In this document: positions 13,919 to 27,329 of the stretch, one piece after another | How the letters are laid out: each line of letters opens with the position of its first letter | How positions within the stretch are numbered: position 1 is the first letter of the stretch | Assembly: GCA_025345505.1 (NCBI GenBank) | Contig: JANVCC010009943.1 | Location: 108,762 to 172,761 of the forward strand | Source of the DNA: Todiramphus chloris collaris | Lineage: Eukaryota > Chordata > Aves > Coraciiformes > Alcedinidae | Direction: 5' to 3' | DNA: 64,000 bases | Translations under genes and position numbers: made by a program | Notes under the pieces: model-generated | Database searches by the model: none | Seen by the model: only the letters and a program-made list of their open reading frames with translations | Told to the model about the DNA's origin: nothing

Positions 13919-16293
13919 GGAAAAATTACAGTCAAATCAATCTTGGCTTAATAGCCCCGCATTTATCTTCTTGGAACCATTCACTTTTTTAGATTGTAAG
14001 ATCTAATTCAGAGGTTTCTCACACTGAAATGCTGTGCTTTTCCCCTTTTTACTACCTTGAATACTTACTGAAAAAGACCCACAGCAGAGAGATACTAAAT
14101 GCATAAGCTCATTTGTCTTTCCTTTTGAGCAATATTAGCAATATTTTGTCCACTCATCCTGGAAAGTCATAGTAGCTGGTAGCACTTATGTCTGTCCAGA
14201 GTAACAAACAGGATAGAAAGTGTAGATTTGCTGTTAAAATACTTCACATAAGATATTTGACATATCTTAAGATACTAACTCTTGTTATCGTATCTGTATT
14301 TACTGTAAGAGCTGACTTGTTTTACTATATTAAGGATCTTAGAAAGTGTCATATTTGTCAAAATACTTTTTATAATGGAAGTGGTAACTTTTTTAGAAAG
14401 CAAAAACCACATATTTAAAGTTTTTTACTCTTTCTGTCCCTAGACCTAGGTCCAATAGCTACTATCTACCTAAAATGATTTATTCTCACATACTCACAAG
14501 GTTTTTAGTTATTGTAAAAATCAAAAGAAATTTTCCACAACACTGTCATGGTCCTCAAGAAGCTCTGCAGAAGCTTCCAGATATCTCAGAGCCTTTTTAC
14601 AGAGACTTAGGTCTATCCTGGCCCTTGTTAAAAATCCTTTATGCAACACCAGGAAAAACAAAAAGAGAAAATCTCACACAAACAAACAAAAAAAACCCTA
14701 AAACAACCAAAACCCAATACCTGACAACAAACAAGCTGAAGATCTTCCAGTGGACAAACTTGTGACATAGGCTTTGCTGACAGGGACCTGCTGTCATGGA
14801 AAGGGGACAGAAGTGCACAAGCAGCACGAGGCCAGAATTTCTCTTTCCTCTGGATCAAATGTTCTGTGTCACCATTTGGCCATAAAATAGGAACAATCTC
14901 ATTTACTCAACAGTCTTCAAATCAACCTTCTAAAACCCATCTGGTTTATAACTCTTTCACAATATCTGTCTTGCCTAACATTCAGGGTTTCTAATGTTAC
15001 AAGAATGGGCCTCTGGGGCCATAAACCCTAACGCATAAGCCCAGAGCTGGCACTTGACTTTTAATTTGTGTTACTCACCAAACTAGTCCCTATTCAGCAA
15101 CAGTATTTCACAGTCACTTCTATGCCAAAGGACAATTTCATTACGGAAATGAGATAAAAGGAAGAAAATCTGCTACATTATATTGAAATCCATTAATTTC
15201 TATCCAACTGGCTGCATTTAAGTAAGATACTCATTTCATCTGAGTAAAGAACAGAAGGATTCACAATAACTGGAGATAAAGCAACTGTGCACCTCCACTG
15301 TTCACTTATTTCTATTGCTGCCGGTACTACAGCACAATGCTCTTCTACAACAATATCCAAAAAAGATGAATGAGGCACCCTAAAAACTGTTTATGACTTC
15401 CTGCAAAACAGCCTCTCCTCATGCAAAAAAACCCTCACCCACAGAAGTTAACCAGGCAGAGGTTGCAATGCCTGCAGGTTCCTGTGGAAATGTATGAAGG
15501 AACTCCCATGTGTCCTACACACATAAGAGGTGGAAGAATCATCATAAAATGTGTATTTACATCCCTTTAGAAGACAGAGAGTGCTGCCTCAAAACTGTTG
15601 CTGGCTGCACTGCAGGGGCTTGAGGGTTTTTTTGCCCATCAGTGGGTCTGAACCACCAAGCAGTGCATAGCTTCACGTGCAGCTCCTGTGTGGGGTTCGC
15701 TGCCTGATGCTTGCATGAAGACCCAGAGAAAGCTGCAGCAGAGGCGTGGTCAGAAGCAGAGCAGAGGGGTCACAGACAAGTGAAATCCTTCTTAGCCTCC
15801 CAAAGCTGCATACAGTAGTCAAAGCTAGGCTGTTAGAACAAGGACATTGTATTTATTTGTTTGTACAGATTGTCACACAAAGGCCTGACAGTGAACCTCT
15901 GGTTGCCGTTCCATCTTTCCTCAGAGAAGTTAAACATTGACATATTAATGTTGATGGAAATTCCAAATGCTTGTTCAGTGCCTAGCCTGCAGAACAGTGA
16001 GGAGCCTGGGCTGTTCAGTAGCACCAGGCAGCTGTGTCTCTCTGTTTGTGCCTATACTTCCTAAAGGTTATAAAACTTGTCAAGTCAAATGTAGTCACAC
16101 ATTCAGCTCCTAAAATATTGTGAAATCAGAAGGTCAGGCAGAGGAGAAACACTCCATTAGTGATCCCTCAAAGGAAAACTCACATCTCATCTCTCGTCAA
16201 AATCCCTCAATCACAGGACACATATGCGCAGGAAATCTTGCTTCACTAACTCGTGCTTCCCATGGAACAACCTGCTTCATATACACTCATAAG

Positions 16294-16319
<26 letters not shown>
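16294..16319 (+). repeat. Poly(A) tract, A26
   Basis: The longest A run in the window, preceded by ACTCATAAG. No retrotransposed body is recognisable upstream. Confidence 0.95.
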
Positions 16320-16324
<5 letters not shown>

Positions 16325-19300
16325 CTGTCTCTTAGTCCAGTGCAACACTGGAAACATCTTCAAAGTTCTTTCTTCAACATGGGCTCAATTCTCTATGGCT
16401 CTGCATGTCCATTTACATGAGGAAAGTGAACATCTCTAAAAGGGGTCACCTGAGCAGCCTGTTGTACAATTTCCTGGCCATTATCCTTTGCAGAGTTCAA
16501 TCACAGGGAGATTTTTTTTAAAAGGTCATTCTGCCTCCCCAGGCCTTTACAGAAATTAAACTCAGGCTTTGTACCAATGTAAACCAATCTGAATTTTGTG
16601 CTGAATGGCAGCAGAGGTGATTAGGGCATCTACTGTTCCTTAGAAGTTCCACTTTGTTCCTCTCAGACATGGTCCAGGGTGGTGTCACAGTGGTACCCAT
16701 TCCTAGGACTGCTCACAAAACACCTCATTAGGACCATTCGCTGGAAAAAGCCAATTTACCCAAAGCAAAGCACATGTTGGTATTCTTGTTGGTCTTTGTG
16801 AAGGGCAGACCTGGAAGATAGTTCCAGTGGTCCTTAAAATGCCTCATCTTAACACTTTCTGGACAAACTACCGCTACAACTTTCATCTTAATTCATCATT
16901 AATTCTTAAATTGAAACACTTCAACAAAAAAGAGAGGAACCCCATTTTTTTCCCGTTATTGGTAGATTTCAAAACAAGGGAGGCTAACGGTCTTTAATCC
17001 AGAACTCAACCAAAGTTCAAAGGCTGAAGGGTTTCGTAATGCAGAGCTTCTACTCCTTAAATGATTCTTTCCACTCTCCAACAGCCAACCTTAGCCTGCT
17101 GTTTAGATAAGAACTGCATGAAGTCAAGAAGACTTTTTCCTACCTGCATTTATAGTTTTTTCCTCTCAAAGTGCTATTCTACCACCATGAATCACCATGG
17201 ATGAATGGAAGAGATGGAATGTTTCCTCACAATTTCAACTGCCATTTTAACCAGACTTCACAGAGGATTATCTTACCTAAGCACTTATACTTGTGCCACA
17301 TGCCCTACAACTCCCACTCAAATTCTAACATAAAAAAGAACTTAGTAGCTTTGTTGACAATTTAATTCCTTTGACAATGTTACTTTAGACTCTTTCCTTT
17401 CCTGGAATTCATAGGACTCAAGTATTCCTGTATCTTTACCTAATTTTATTGACACAGAGGTGGAGCTCCCATTCGGAGGCAGACTCTGTGCTAAGCATTG
17501 CAAAGGCATTAGACCACTGGCCCTGCAACTAAATGCATAGAGCCTATGGGCTGCTCTCTGCAATTTTCCTGCCTTGATGTCAAACAGAGCTGGAAGGATT
17601 AGATTATGAAACTTCTGTGATTCTTTCAAAAATCAGTAATAGTGTTGGCTCCTGATCCAGTACTGTTGTGTTTAGAAGCTGGCATAAAATGAGTTTATTG
17701 CCACAAAATGCAGACACTGTTGTGAATACCAGAGAAAAAGGCATCAAATTTTGAGTAGATGGGTGGGATCAGGGTTTGCACCCTGAGCCAGCCTCACAGC
17801 TCTCAACAGCTCTGTTGTTTGGGAGTTTAGAAACAGGTCTCCTTTTTCTTATTCTGATTATTGTTCTGAACCAAAACCAAGTAACAGCATGTGCCTGCTT
17901 AACTAATTTTCAGTAGTCCAAAAATCACTGAATTTTAGGAGGAGACACTCACAGAAACAAGTGTGGTGATGGTGCTTTTCAGATACTTTCTGGCATAATG
18001 ACAAATTAGTAAAAGATGTGATAATTTGAGGTTGACAGCTTCTTTTGTAAGATTACAAAGAAGCCTAAGGAGCCTGGTTTTGCAGACTGCAGTAAAAGTA
18101 GGCTGCTTTTGTTTTTTCCTCCCTTAGTTTCACTGGAATAGTTTGACTAATAGAGCACTGAATGCTATCTCCTTCACTAGAAACATCCTCAGTCAAGCCT
18201 TGAAGGTTTGTCTGCAAAACCTAAGTGTAATCACTGCATCTATTGCTCTCAGCATTAGGCACACTTGCTTGGATCAAAGTCTGAACAGGGTACAGAAAAC
18301 CACTGGGACAGCATCAGCACAGTTGCCACATTGCGAGGATGAGGATAGTGTGCTCTTAGGGCACATATAACCTGAGGCCTGAAGGACACTTTTAGATGAG
18401 CGGGTCCTGGTGTTTTCCCCACCCTGAACCTTAGCTGCATGACATCTGTAGGTTCACAGACAAGCAGTGATGGAAGAGATCTGTTATGGGACACTTATCA
18501 CACTGTAGGCCTCCAACAGCATTGAAATTTCTCTTTAAAGTCAGCCTTTAAGATTTTTCCCTTTTATGCTTTCAGGTTATAAACAAACTTTGGATCCCAT
18601 CTTTTCTACTTTTAAACTGTCATAAACTCTCACAATTCCCACAATTACCCTCTCCATCCAAACATTTAGCTCATTCAATCTCCCGCATGATTCAGGTCCT
18701 CTAATAAAACTTACTTCCATGAAATACAACAAATGTACCAACACCAAGGTTAAACACATCACTATGAGGCCTCCTATCCCCAAATCAAACAATGAAAACA
18801 ACCCACCAAGACAACTTCCACCTCTGAGCTTGGAAACAAGGGGCTGAACCAAGTCCAACTGGGACTAGCAGACAACATGGCCAGGGACAGAACTGCAGAT
18901 AATGCTACCTCGTGTACCCAAAGCCCACACAATTAAAAACAGACCAGGACTGAAAACAGACACACCTACAACACAGATCAACCAAGGACGGGGCTTAACT
19001 GCAGCTTTTGTGCTGATGGATGAAAGGTGGGGTCAGAGGACATGTACAGAGGTCCCAGCTGAGACTTGCCAGCACAATCAATGCCAATTAACATCCTCTG
19101 GTGCATGACACAGACCTGCTGAAGGTCACTCTGCTGCTTCTCCATGTTTTATTTATGTGAACAGTAAACCTCTTGCTGTCTTTCACAACAGCAGATAATG
19201 TCCATATAACATTCAGTCACTTACTAAATGAGACCCTGCTAAAAATTGGCTTCAGTTCTACTGAAGGCTAACAAAACCCCAGAAAACAAAGTAATCCTGG

Positions 19301-20294
19301 GTATAATTGCTACTTAAATTAAACTCTACTAAGAAAGCAGAAGGAAAATTTGAGTTGCTTGGCTGTCCACCTAACTGGTTTGTGATCAATTTAAAGAGTA
19401 ATTGTAGAGGAATTGTCTTCCCACTCTGACTTGTCCATGCATGGAGTCAGCTGCAGGTGTTTAAAACATCAGATTGTTATGAAAAATAATGTGCAAATAC
19501 CATTCATTTTAGGAGACAAGAAATGACTGATTGTTGATGAAATGTACATCAAAATCCAGAGCTGCTGGGAGGAGTGATTACTTTCTCCTTTGCTCTGGCA
19601 CAGTTAAGTAGAAAAAAAAGACACCTGATTCTGCATAAATCGGAGGTTTTCCTAGTTCTGATCTCTTCTCTAGGAAACACCAGATCTCCTGGCAGATTCA
19701 TGTAAAATACTATTTTCATGCCACTGTGAAAAGTCAACTGGGAAAGGCAGAGATGTGCTTCCTGCATCACTCATCTCCAAGCAGAGCTAGAATCTGCAGC
19801 ATGAAATTCATTGAGTATGAAATCTAAATGCAGTGTTCTTTTTTATGAAACCAATAAACATGGGGAGGGAACCTGCAGTCATCTCAGCCCTAGAGTGACT
19901 GGAAACCTATGAGAAAGTAACCACATCAGACCTCGTGCCTGGTGTGCAGGGTAAAATGCTTTCAGAGGACAGACAGGCTCACTCAGAGCAGAAACTTCCC
20001 AGTTGAACATTAACATCTGCTGTCTCAACCTACAATTCAACTTGCTTCTTTTTATAAAAGATTACAGAATTACAGATTATGAGGAAAAGGGGTTGAATGC
20101 TGGTATATAATTGTAGATATTTTTAATTTTTAAAAAAGCCCTGTCATCCAAACAAACATCAAATACCAAAAGTTACTCTGAAAGTGAAATAAAACTCTTA
20201 TCAACGAGAGTGTTAGCAGGCCAACCAACTGATCCATTCCACTTAATGGCTTTTCCTGTAGTTGCTTAACCAAATATAAACATTGGTTGAAAAG

Positions 20295-21674
20295 AGGCCT
20301 GAAAGGAGGATTTGGGGAACTACAGACCTGTCAGTCTGACCTCGGAGACAGGGAAGGTCATGGAGCAGATCACCTTGAGTGCCATTACACACCATATACA
20401 GGACAACCAGGAGATCAGGCTCAGTCAGCACAGGTTCATGAAAAGCAGGTTCTGCTTGATAAACCTGATCTCCTTCTATGACTGTACAACCTGCTTAGTG
20501 GATGAGGTAAAGGCTGTTGATGTTGTCTACCTGGACTTCCATAAAACCTCTGACACAGATCCCCACAGCATCCTCATGAAAAAAGCTGGCTGCTCATGAC
20601 TTGGATGAGCTCATGATCCTCTGCTGGGTCAGACACTGGGTGGATGGACAGGCCCAAAGAGTGGTGGTAAATGGAGATAATCCAGCTGGCAGACAATTAC
20701 AAATGGTGTTCCTCAGGGCTCAGTATTGGGACCATTTCTGTTTAACACCTTTATCTATGGTCTTGATGAGCATGTAGAATGCACCCACAGTAAGTTTGCA
20801 GGTGACACCAAACTGGGTAGGAGTGTTGATATGCTCAAAGGTAGGAAGGCTCTTCAGATGGACCTGGACAGACTGGATCGGTAGGCTGAGGCCAATCATA
20901 TGGGCTTCAACAAGACCAAATGACATGTCCTGCACTTGGACCCCAACATACTCCTGCAGTGCTACAGGCCTGGGGAAGAGTGGCTGGAAAGCTGCCTGGC
21001 AGAAAGGGACTTGGGGGTGTTGATAGACAAGCGGCTTAACATAAGCCAGCAGTGTGCCCAGGTGGCCAAGAAGACCATGGCATCCTGGCCTGTCTCAGAA
21101 ATAATGTGGCCAGCAGGACCAGGGAGGTGATTGTCCCTCTGTCCTTGTCACTGTTGAGGCTGCACCTCGAGTACTGTGTTCAGTTTTTGGCACCTCAATA
21201 CAAGAAAGACACTGAGGTGCTGCAGTGGGTCCAGAGAAGAGCAACTAAGCTGGTGAAGGGTTTGGAGAACAAGTCCTGTGAGGAACATCTGAGGAAACTG
21301 GACTTGTTTAGTCTCAAGAAAAGGAGACTGAAGGGAGACCTTATTGCTCTCTACAACTACCTGAAAGGATGTAGAGAGGTAGGTGCTGGTTCTTCTCACA
21401 GCTAGTGACAGAACAAGAGGGAATGGCTTCAAGCTGCACCAGTGGAGGTTTAAACTGGACATTATGAAAAAAATTTTCACTGAAAGGCTTGTCAGGCATT
21501 GAAACTGTCTGCCCAGGGAGGTGGTTGAGAGACCATCCCTGGATGTATTTAAAAGCCATATAGACGTGGTCCTTGGGGATTTGGCTTTTTCTACTTGGTA
21601 GAGTAGGGTTAATGGTTGAACTCAATGATCTTAAGGGTCTTTTCCAACCTAGATGATTCTATGATTCTGTGAGG
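20295..21674 (+). mobile_element. CR1 LINE, 5'-truncated, RT to 3' end
   Basis: A CR1 copy beginning at the conserved NYRPVSLTS block of the reverse transcriptase (frame 20312-20599). Motif A reads VVYLDFHKTSDTD, so the normal KAFD core is altered. The frame at 21052-21405 carries the thumb block [15 protein letters not shown] and the [20 protein letters not shown] block. The 3' end runs through CTCAATGATCTTAAGGGTC to ATGATTCTATGATTCTGTG at about 21653-21672. Several frameshifts separate these blocks. It is inactive. The orientation matches most CR1 copies in the window. Confidence 0.94.
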
Positions 21675-24600
21675 GCTCCAGTGTGTGTCCTACATCTCAC
21701 CATATACTTTTATTTCATCCTGCATTACAGAATACATAGGTGATAGATGTGAAGAAGGGGAATAAAATTTGATCTTAACTGATTAATTGGCCTTTCCCCA
21801 AGCAACTGCTGCTTGTATCTTGACACCTTTGATAGTGTCTCACAACACATTATATATGTATATTCTTTTCATTTTGTAACCCTTAAGCTACTCAGTTTCT
21901 TGACATTTTCAACTAACCTCACATCCAAAACTGTTTCAGGCTTCCCATTTCCCTCAGTGTTTTTTCCGTCTGGTTTATCAAAGCAATTAAGAACCACACT
22001 GATCAAAAGGAAGGAAGACTGGGGAAGACTATAGGAGCATCTGTCCTGTCTTTAAACATGCAATTGAATTTTTTTAGACTTGTAGTCCAGAGCAAACTTT
22101 CTTAAAATCAAGCACAGGACCGCTGGGAGCCTTTGCCTTGACATGCTTCCTGGACATTCCTCTGCCACACTGATTCTTCAACCCTTACATTACCTGTTAA
22201 GATGTGTTCTGCCAGACACGTCTCTTCTCAAGTCACATAACAGATCTGCCATGCTGCTGCAATTACATGTTTTGACCATCATCCACAAACACCTGCCCCC
22301 AGCAGACAGACTGCTCTTTGGGTCTGTGCCGGTGAGAGCTGGATTCACACCTCTGAAAAACGGGCAGCCACCAGGCTGCTTAAACCTGACTTCTGGTCAC
22401 ACACCCATTCCCAATCATTTCTGGAAAGCAGCAGTAGGACCAAGGGGAGAGGTCTGCCTGTTTTGGGATATATTGTATTTTGATCCTTTTTCTCTTGATT
22501 TTCAGAGGTTTCCTGTAGAAAGACACTGCTAAAAAACCAAAAAAAACAAAAACCAAAATGTATGTTTTACTCATGTTTGAGGCATTTACTTAAAAAGCAC
22601 CAAAATTAATCTTAATGAAAGAGACTGAGAAAAAGATTACTGCCTGTTTTTATGAATTGTATTGGTGGCACACTCAGGAAAACTCCTATCTTGGGCGATG
22701 ACAGTACCGAAGAGCCACTGGGTTTCTGCTCCACTTTTGAGACCACAGCAGTCTCTTCAGCTCACTAGTTTTGACTGGCCATGTCTTGTAAAATAGGGCT
22801 GAGCCTCTCTTCATGCAGGCTTGTAAAGCAGAAATGAGTGCGTCACCTCAGGCTGTGTTCTGGCACAGGCAGACTTTGATTTGTTTTGCTTGGAGAATGC
22901 TTTAAGACAAGAAAGCTGTTTGTGATAACTATCCTAAATTAAAGATATACCCCAAAGGACAATGAAGTTTAATTTGTTTATCAGGCTGCAAGCAGAGATG
23001 GTAAATACTTCTTTGTTTCTGCATACCCAGGGAGGCAGTTAAACTGTATCTCACTGGGCATTCACCATGACATGTTTAAGTTACTAGACTTGAAGTCATT
23101 CTTTTTACAAATAAGGAGATCAAAACAAGTCTATGAAGGCACAAGTGTAAGGAAGAAAGAAGGACAACTGCCATCAGAATTTGGATAAAAGCCAGGGATC
23201 ACCCACAGCAAGACCCCTGTAAAATACCTGTCTTACATTCAGAAGATTAGGGAAAAAAATCTTAATTGATTCTTTCAGAGAAATTCCATGACACTACATT
23301 CACAATTTAAAGATAGTGTTTTCAGAAGTAAATTGCCTTTTTGGCAGCCATTTCCATTGGAATTGCTGCAGGAACAAAGTAATATCCCAGGGCTGTCCTA
23401 GGAAATTGTGTGCATCCCATTAGTAACTACCTACGGCATATGTGGATATGAACTGCCTACCATCTATTCATCCACCCATCCATCCATCCATCCATCCAGA
23501 TTTGTATTCATAGTCCTGACTCCACTTTGTCCATCCATGAGATGTGCTGTGGTGCAGGGTGTACATTTCTTGCATAGTGTAGGTAAGTGCACGTAGTAAT
23601 GTATACTGAAGGGTGTGCATTACTTGACATTGTACCTTCTCATTGCTGAGAAACAGTGCTGGAGGAAAAGGTCTTTATTTTTCTCAACTAATCTACTTGG
23701 CAACATCACTCTCAGATCACTTTGGAGCAGCTGGACTTTGTTGCCGTAAGTGAAGACAGAAATATCAAAGGATCCTAAAACATGAGTTCTGGCATGTTTA
23801 GCTCACTTGGTGACCCTCCAATTGCATTTGCAGCTTTGTCTCACCCATCTTACCTTCTCTGGTGCTGGATGTTGCAGTGACAGTGGCTATAGTGCAAGTG
23901 GGGGCTCAGCCATCCCAATTCCTCAATGCAATTGAAGGAAGACAGGAAGAGTAGGAGACATGGGCAGTCAGATTGCTAGACAGAGCATAAATGTGCATAA
24001 GTACACAGCATCTAGATGCAATCAAAGACATTTGCAAAAAGCTTGATTTCTGTTTTTCTTTTCCTGTGAGATTTGTGTGATAAAACACAGGGAAAGAAAT
24101 GAGAGCAGTTCCCTGAGGAACGCAACACAGGGCAGGCTCTACAGCGGGCAGTGGTCATCAAGAGGTAGCAGCCCAGCTCACACAGGGCAGTGTTACAGAC
24201 ACTGGGAGGTGTTGTCTGTAGCTGCTTCCTCTGGACCTGTTCCTGCTGCTCCCACTCATGCTGACAGCTCAGGAGCAGCAGGATGTTCAGGGCTGACCAC
24301 CTGCAAGACCTCAGAAACACATTTGACTTTTTAGGTCAGTGAATGGTTGGCACATGAACTGTGCTCCAGACTTAGTGAGAAAACATTACCAAACTTCTGA
24401 GCAATGAAGGGAGCACTGACAGCAGCAGTCTCAGAAACACTGTGAAAAGGAGATTGAAACAGCTAATGCTGAGGCTGCATCATTTCCACAATGTGACCTG
24501 AACTCCGGGAAAAAACATTAATATAAATAACTTCTGTGGGTGTTAATTTTCACAAGATCATGCCTTACCACACTTAATCCATACCTGGAAACAGCACCGT

Positions 24601-25227
24601 GTTTTCTGCTGCCTAGGCTTCTTAAAGCACAAGAGTTTAAGCTAGTTGAAGTTTTCAGCAATAACACAATACACTGATACAAAGTTTAAAAGAGATATCA
24701 GGGAGCTAGTAGCTTAAATTTTACTCTGCACACAGAACTGCACAGACATCTAGACTGTATGGAAGCCAAAAGGCAACAGATTTAATTCATTTTACAAAGA
24801 AGTGGTAGGGAAAAATATACAGAGAAGAAGAACGTGTATAGCAACCTAGAGGAAATACTGTCCCAGCAGGTTGTTAGAGAATTGGGGGAGAATTTTTGCT
24901 TGAAATCAAAACACAGCATCAGTCCTCAACAATTAAATGTCTTTTTTTTTTTTTTTCTTCAATGAGCACAACAGTTATCATCAAAATATTTTAAAACATA
25001 TTTTATAATATATTTTACAATTTAAAAGGATAAGGAAAAAACACAACACAACCTTTGAGCTCACCTTCTTTCATTCTGTTTCTTTACTATGTCTATGCCC
25101 TTCTACCAGCCATTAAACTTTCTAAATCACATTTATGCTGATGATCTTTACAACTTGATCTCTTACATTATATACACTGTCTTATAAGGAAATGCTGTCT
25201 AACTTCTTCTCTCTGAAATGCTTATAC
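21675..25227. other. Unique DNA with one microsatellite, no gene seen
   Basis: It contains an (ATCC)n microsatellite at 23476-23498 and a T15 run at 24942-24956. The longest frame (22143-22532, 129 codons, plus strand) has no domain I recognise, and no splice or promoter context supports it. I see no other repeat. Confidence 0.45.
23476..23498 (+). repeat. (ATCC)n microsatellite
   Basis: About six perfect CATC/ATCC tetranucleotide units, with degenerate units extending left to about 23468. Confidence 0.93.
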
Positions 25228-25998
25228 ACCAGTGCACACAGCATGGGCAGTAGGCAGGAGGAACTGGAGGTCTGTGTTCAGTCACAGGGCCATGAGCTCA
25301 CTGCAATTACTGAGCCATGGTGGGACAGGTCACATGACTGGAATGTTGTCGTGGACGGTTATGTACTTTTTAGGAAAGACAGACCACCAAGGAGAGGTGG
25401 TGGAGTCGCTCTTGATGTGTGAGAGCAACTGGAATGAATTGAGCTCTTCCCAAGGAGGGGTAAAGAATGTGTTGAAAGTGTATGGGTGAGAATTAAGGGA
25501 CACGTAGATATAGGTGAAACTGTTGTGGGTGTCAGCTACAGACCACCACACCAGGAAGAGGATGCTGATGAGACCTACAGGCAGATGGAAGTAGCCTCAA
25601 GATCACATGCCCTGGTGATCATGGGTGACTTCAATCACCCTGATATTTGTTGGAAAGGCTACACAGTGAGGTGTACTCAGGCCAGAAGGCTCTTGCAATG
25701 CATCAGTGATAACTTCCTGATGCAGGTATTGGAAATGCCAACAAGGAAGGGAGTGCTGCTGGACCTTGTACTAACAAGCAAAGAAAGTCTGATCGGGCAT
25801 GTGAATGTCAGGGGAGGCCTTGGTGGTAGTGATCACAGCATGGTAGAATTTAGTATCATAAAAGAAAGAAGCAAGACAATAAGTAAAATTGCCACCCTGG
25901 ATTTCGGGAGGGATAATTTTGTCCTCTTCAAAGACGTCCTTGGAGGAATCCCTTGGGCTAAGACCCTAGAAGGTAAGGGGGCCCAAGAGAGCTGATTT
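25228..25998 (+). pseudogene. CR1 ORF2 endonuclease domain, two stops but one frame
   Basis: This is the domain that nicks target DNA for CR1 insertion. One reading frame runs about 255 codons with only two in-frame TGA codons (25420 and 25435) and no frameshift. Visible landmarks of the APE-like endonuclease fold are TEPWWD (catalytic glutamate region, about 25309), VSYRPP (about 25530), the metal/catalytic GDFNHPDICW (about 25624-25653) and GGSDHSMVEF with the SDH triad piece (about 25822-25851). The residues upstream of AHSMG are lost. It ends at a TGA at about 25993. The copy is comparatively young because the frame is kept, but it cannot give a full protein. Confidence 0.88.
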
Positions 25999-26315
25999 AT
26001 ATTCAAACATTACTTCCTCCAAGCTCAAGACAGTTGCATTCCTTTGAGTAAAAAAATCAAGTAGAGGAGGGAGTAGAACCACATGGATGAGCAAGGAGCT
26101 GATTAAAAAACTCAAGTGGAAGAATGAAGTCCATAGCATGTTGTAAAAGAGACTGGTCTCTTGGGAGAACTATAGGAATGCTGTCAGGGTTTGTGGGGAT
26201 GCAACAAGGGCCAAGGCCCTCTTAGAATTAACTCTTGCAAAGGAAGTAAAGGAGAACACAAAGGGCTTCTTCAAATATATCAATGGTAAAAGAAATACTA
26301 GGGAAAAGCAAGATC
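25228..26315 (+). mobile_element. CR1 LINE, internal piece with endonuclease domain
   Basis: The start of CR1 ORF2 without its RT or 3' end. It begins with the AHSMGSRQEELE block. It runs through the apurinic-type endonuclease and the linker before RT (about 26040-26315, with an A-rich patch at 26050-26057), then stops abruptly in unrelated sequence. The missing 3' end means a later deletion or rearrangement, because LINE insertion normally keeps the 3' end. A CR1 3' piece in the same orientation begins about 1 kb downstream at 27330. The two might be remains of one element. Confidence 0.92.
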
Positions 26316-27329
26316 TGTTGGGCCACAAATGCCCAAGCTGGATACCATCACCTGTTTCAATGTCAACAGCAGCCTTCGTGGCTTCTGATGGCCTGTGGTT
26401 GAACCAGAGTCTGTTGCTGCAACACAAATACCTCACAGAAACGGACTGAAGGAGAACAGCAAAATGTGGTGGTGGCGTGGATGCCAGCCACATGTTTGGG
26501 GTGAAAAGGTGTGTGCTTAATGCAGTGGTTTAGTTTGGTCTCTAGAGCAAAATAAAATGCTAGCCCAGCTAGTCTGACTGCTGGGGTTAGCTAGTCGCTG
26601 AAGCACTCCATCCTCTGTGCCAGGTTCTGGACCAGTCCCCCACTGCTGTAGGATGCCCAGCAATGCAGGATGCTCACACCACTAAGCCAGGCTTCCTAGG
26701 GCTCTGTCCTCAAAATTAAGTCAGTCCTTCAGGGATGACAAACGGTTTGGGAACTGACACCCTGAGAAATGAGTGAAAACAAAACAGATACCATGGCTCA
26801 GAGGTTAGAGGATCTTCCCACAAAGGTAATCCAAGGCTCATCACTTATGTATTTTTTTCCAGTCAAACATTGGGTTCCCTTTGAAAATATTTTGCACTGC
26901 GGTCTGTTTGTTGGCTCTTAAGTTCCTGATTCATGTTAATTCACACTAATCAGAGAACACTTTGTAATTCTGAAGCGTTTATTTCCAGTTGCATACCATC
27001 TTGCATGGCTGCTAGGAGGGATAAAGAAACGGATGATTAAACCATCTCGTCAGTTTGAGAGTGCTGATGGATGCTAGCTCATGCTGTAGTGAATATGGAA
27101 GAAAGAACAGTATGTTGAGTTTTCTTTTTAATGTATATCTTAAGTAATTATAAAAGTGCTAAACTGAATATTGGCTTTTCCCACCCCCATAGATCACACT
27201 CGTAATTATGTGCATATTTTTTTTTTCTGCTTCTCTGCAAAGTTTATGATGATATATCTAAACCAAGCAGACCCTGTCCCTTCACAATAGGTTAATCAAC
27301 TTGTTATCAAAATAAGTGATGATACTACA
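26316..27329. other. Unclassified DNA between two CR1 pieces
   Basis: There is no recognised repeat, apart from a faint tRNA-like stretch at 26788-26852 and a T-rich patch at about 27217-27226. It separates the CR1 endonuclease piece from a CR1 3' piece in the same orientation. Confidence 0.4.
26788..26852 (+). other. Possible tRNA-derived relic (A-box-like)
   Basis: CCATGGCTCAGAGGTTAGAG (26792-26811) matches the 5' D-arm/A-box part of vertebrate tRNA-Thr-like genes at about 18 of 20 positions, by recall. The following anticodon and T-arm parts are poorly matched and no clear B box (GGTTCRANNCC) is present. It could be a decayed tRNA pseudogene or the head of an old tRNA SINE, or coincidence. 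It is not a functional tRNA. Confidence 0.25.

Larger units (their letters stand above)
8441..20294. other. Long repeat-poor stretch, no gene seen
   Basis: About 11.9 kb in which I recognise no interspersed repeat, exon or RNA gene. Homopolymer runs are A16 at 8781-8796, T18 at 12225-12242, A22 at 13897-13918 and A26 at 16294-16319. None is preceded by anything that looks like a retrocopy of a gene. Frames up to about 104 codons (9500-9814 minus, 10488-10802 plus, 13231-13545 plus) lack recognisable domains or codon bias. A minus-strand frame at 18577-18858 holds one hydrophobic segment. Conserved non-coding elements could lie here and cannot be judged without alignment. Confidence 0.45.

Noticed and set aside
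16294..16319. Poly(A) tail of a processed pseudogene or SINE
   Set aside because: No gene-like or SINE-like body upstream and no target duplication found.
22143..22532. 129-codon plus-strand frame as a gene
   Set aside because: No recognisable domain, signal sequence or splice context; an overlapping minus-strand frame is also open; length is within chance for a 64-kb window.
23476..23498. Short regular repeats as a CRISPR-like array
   Set aside because: A simple tetranucleotide microsatellite without spacers in a vertebrate genome.
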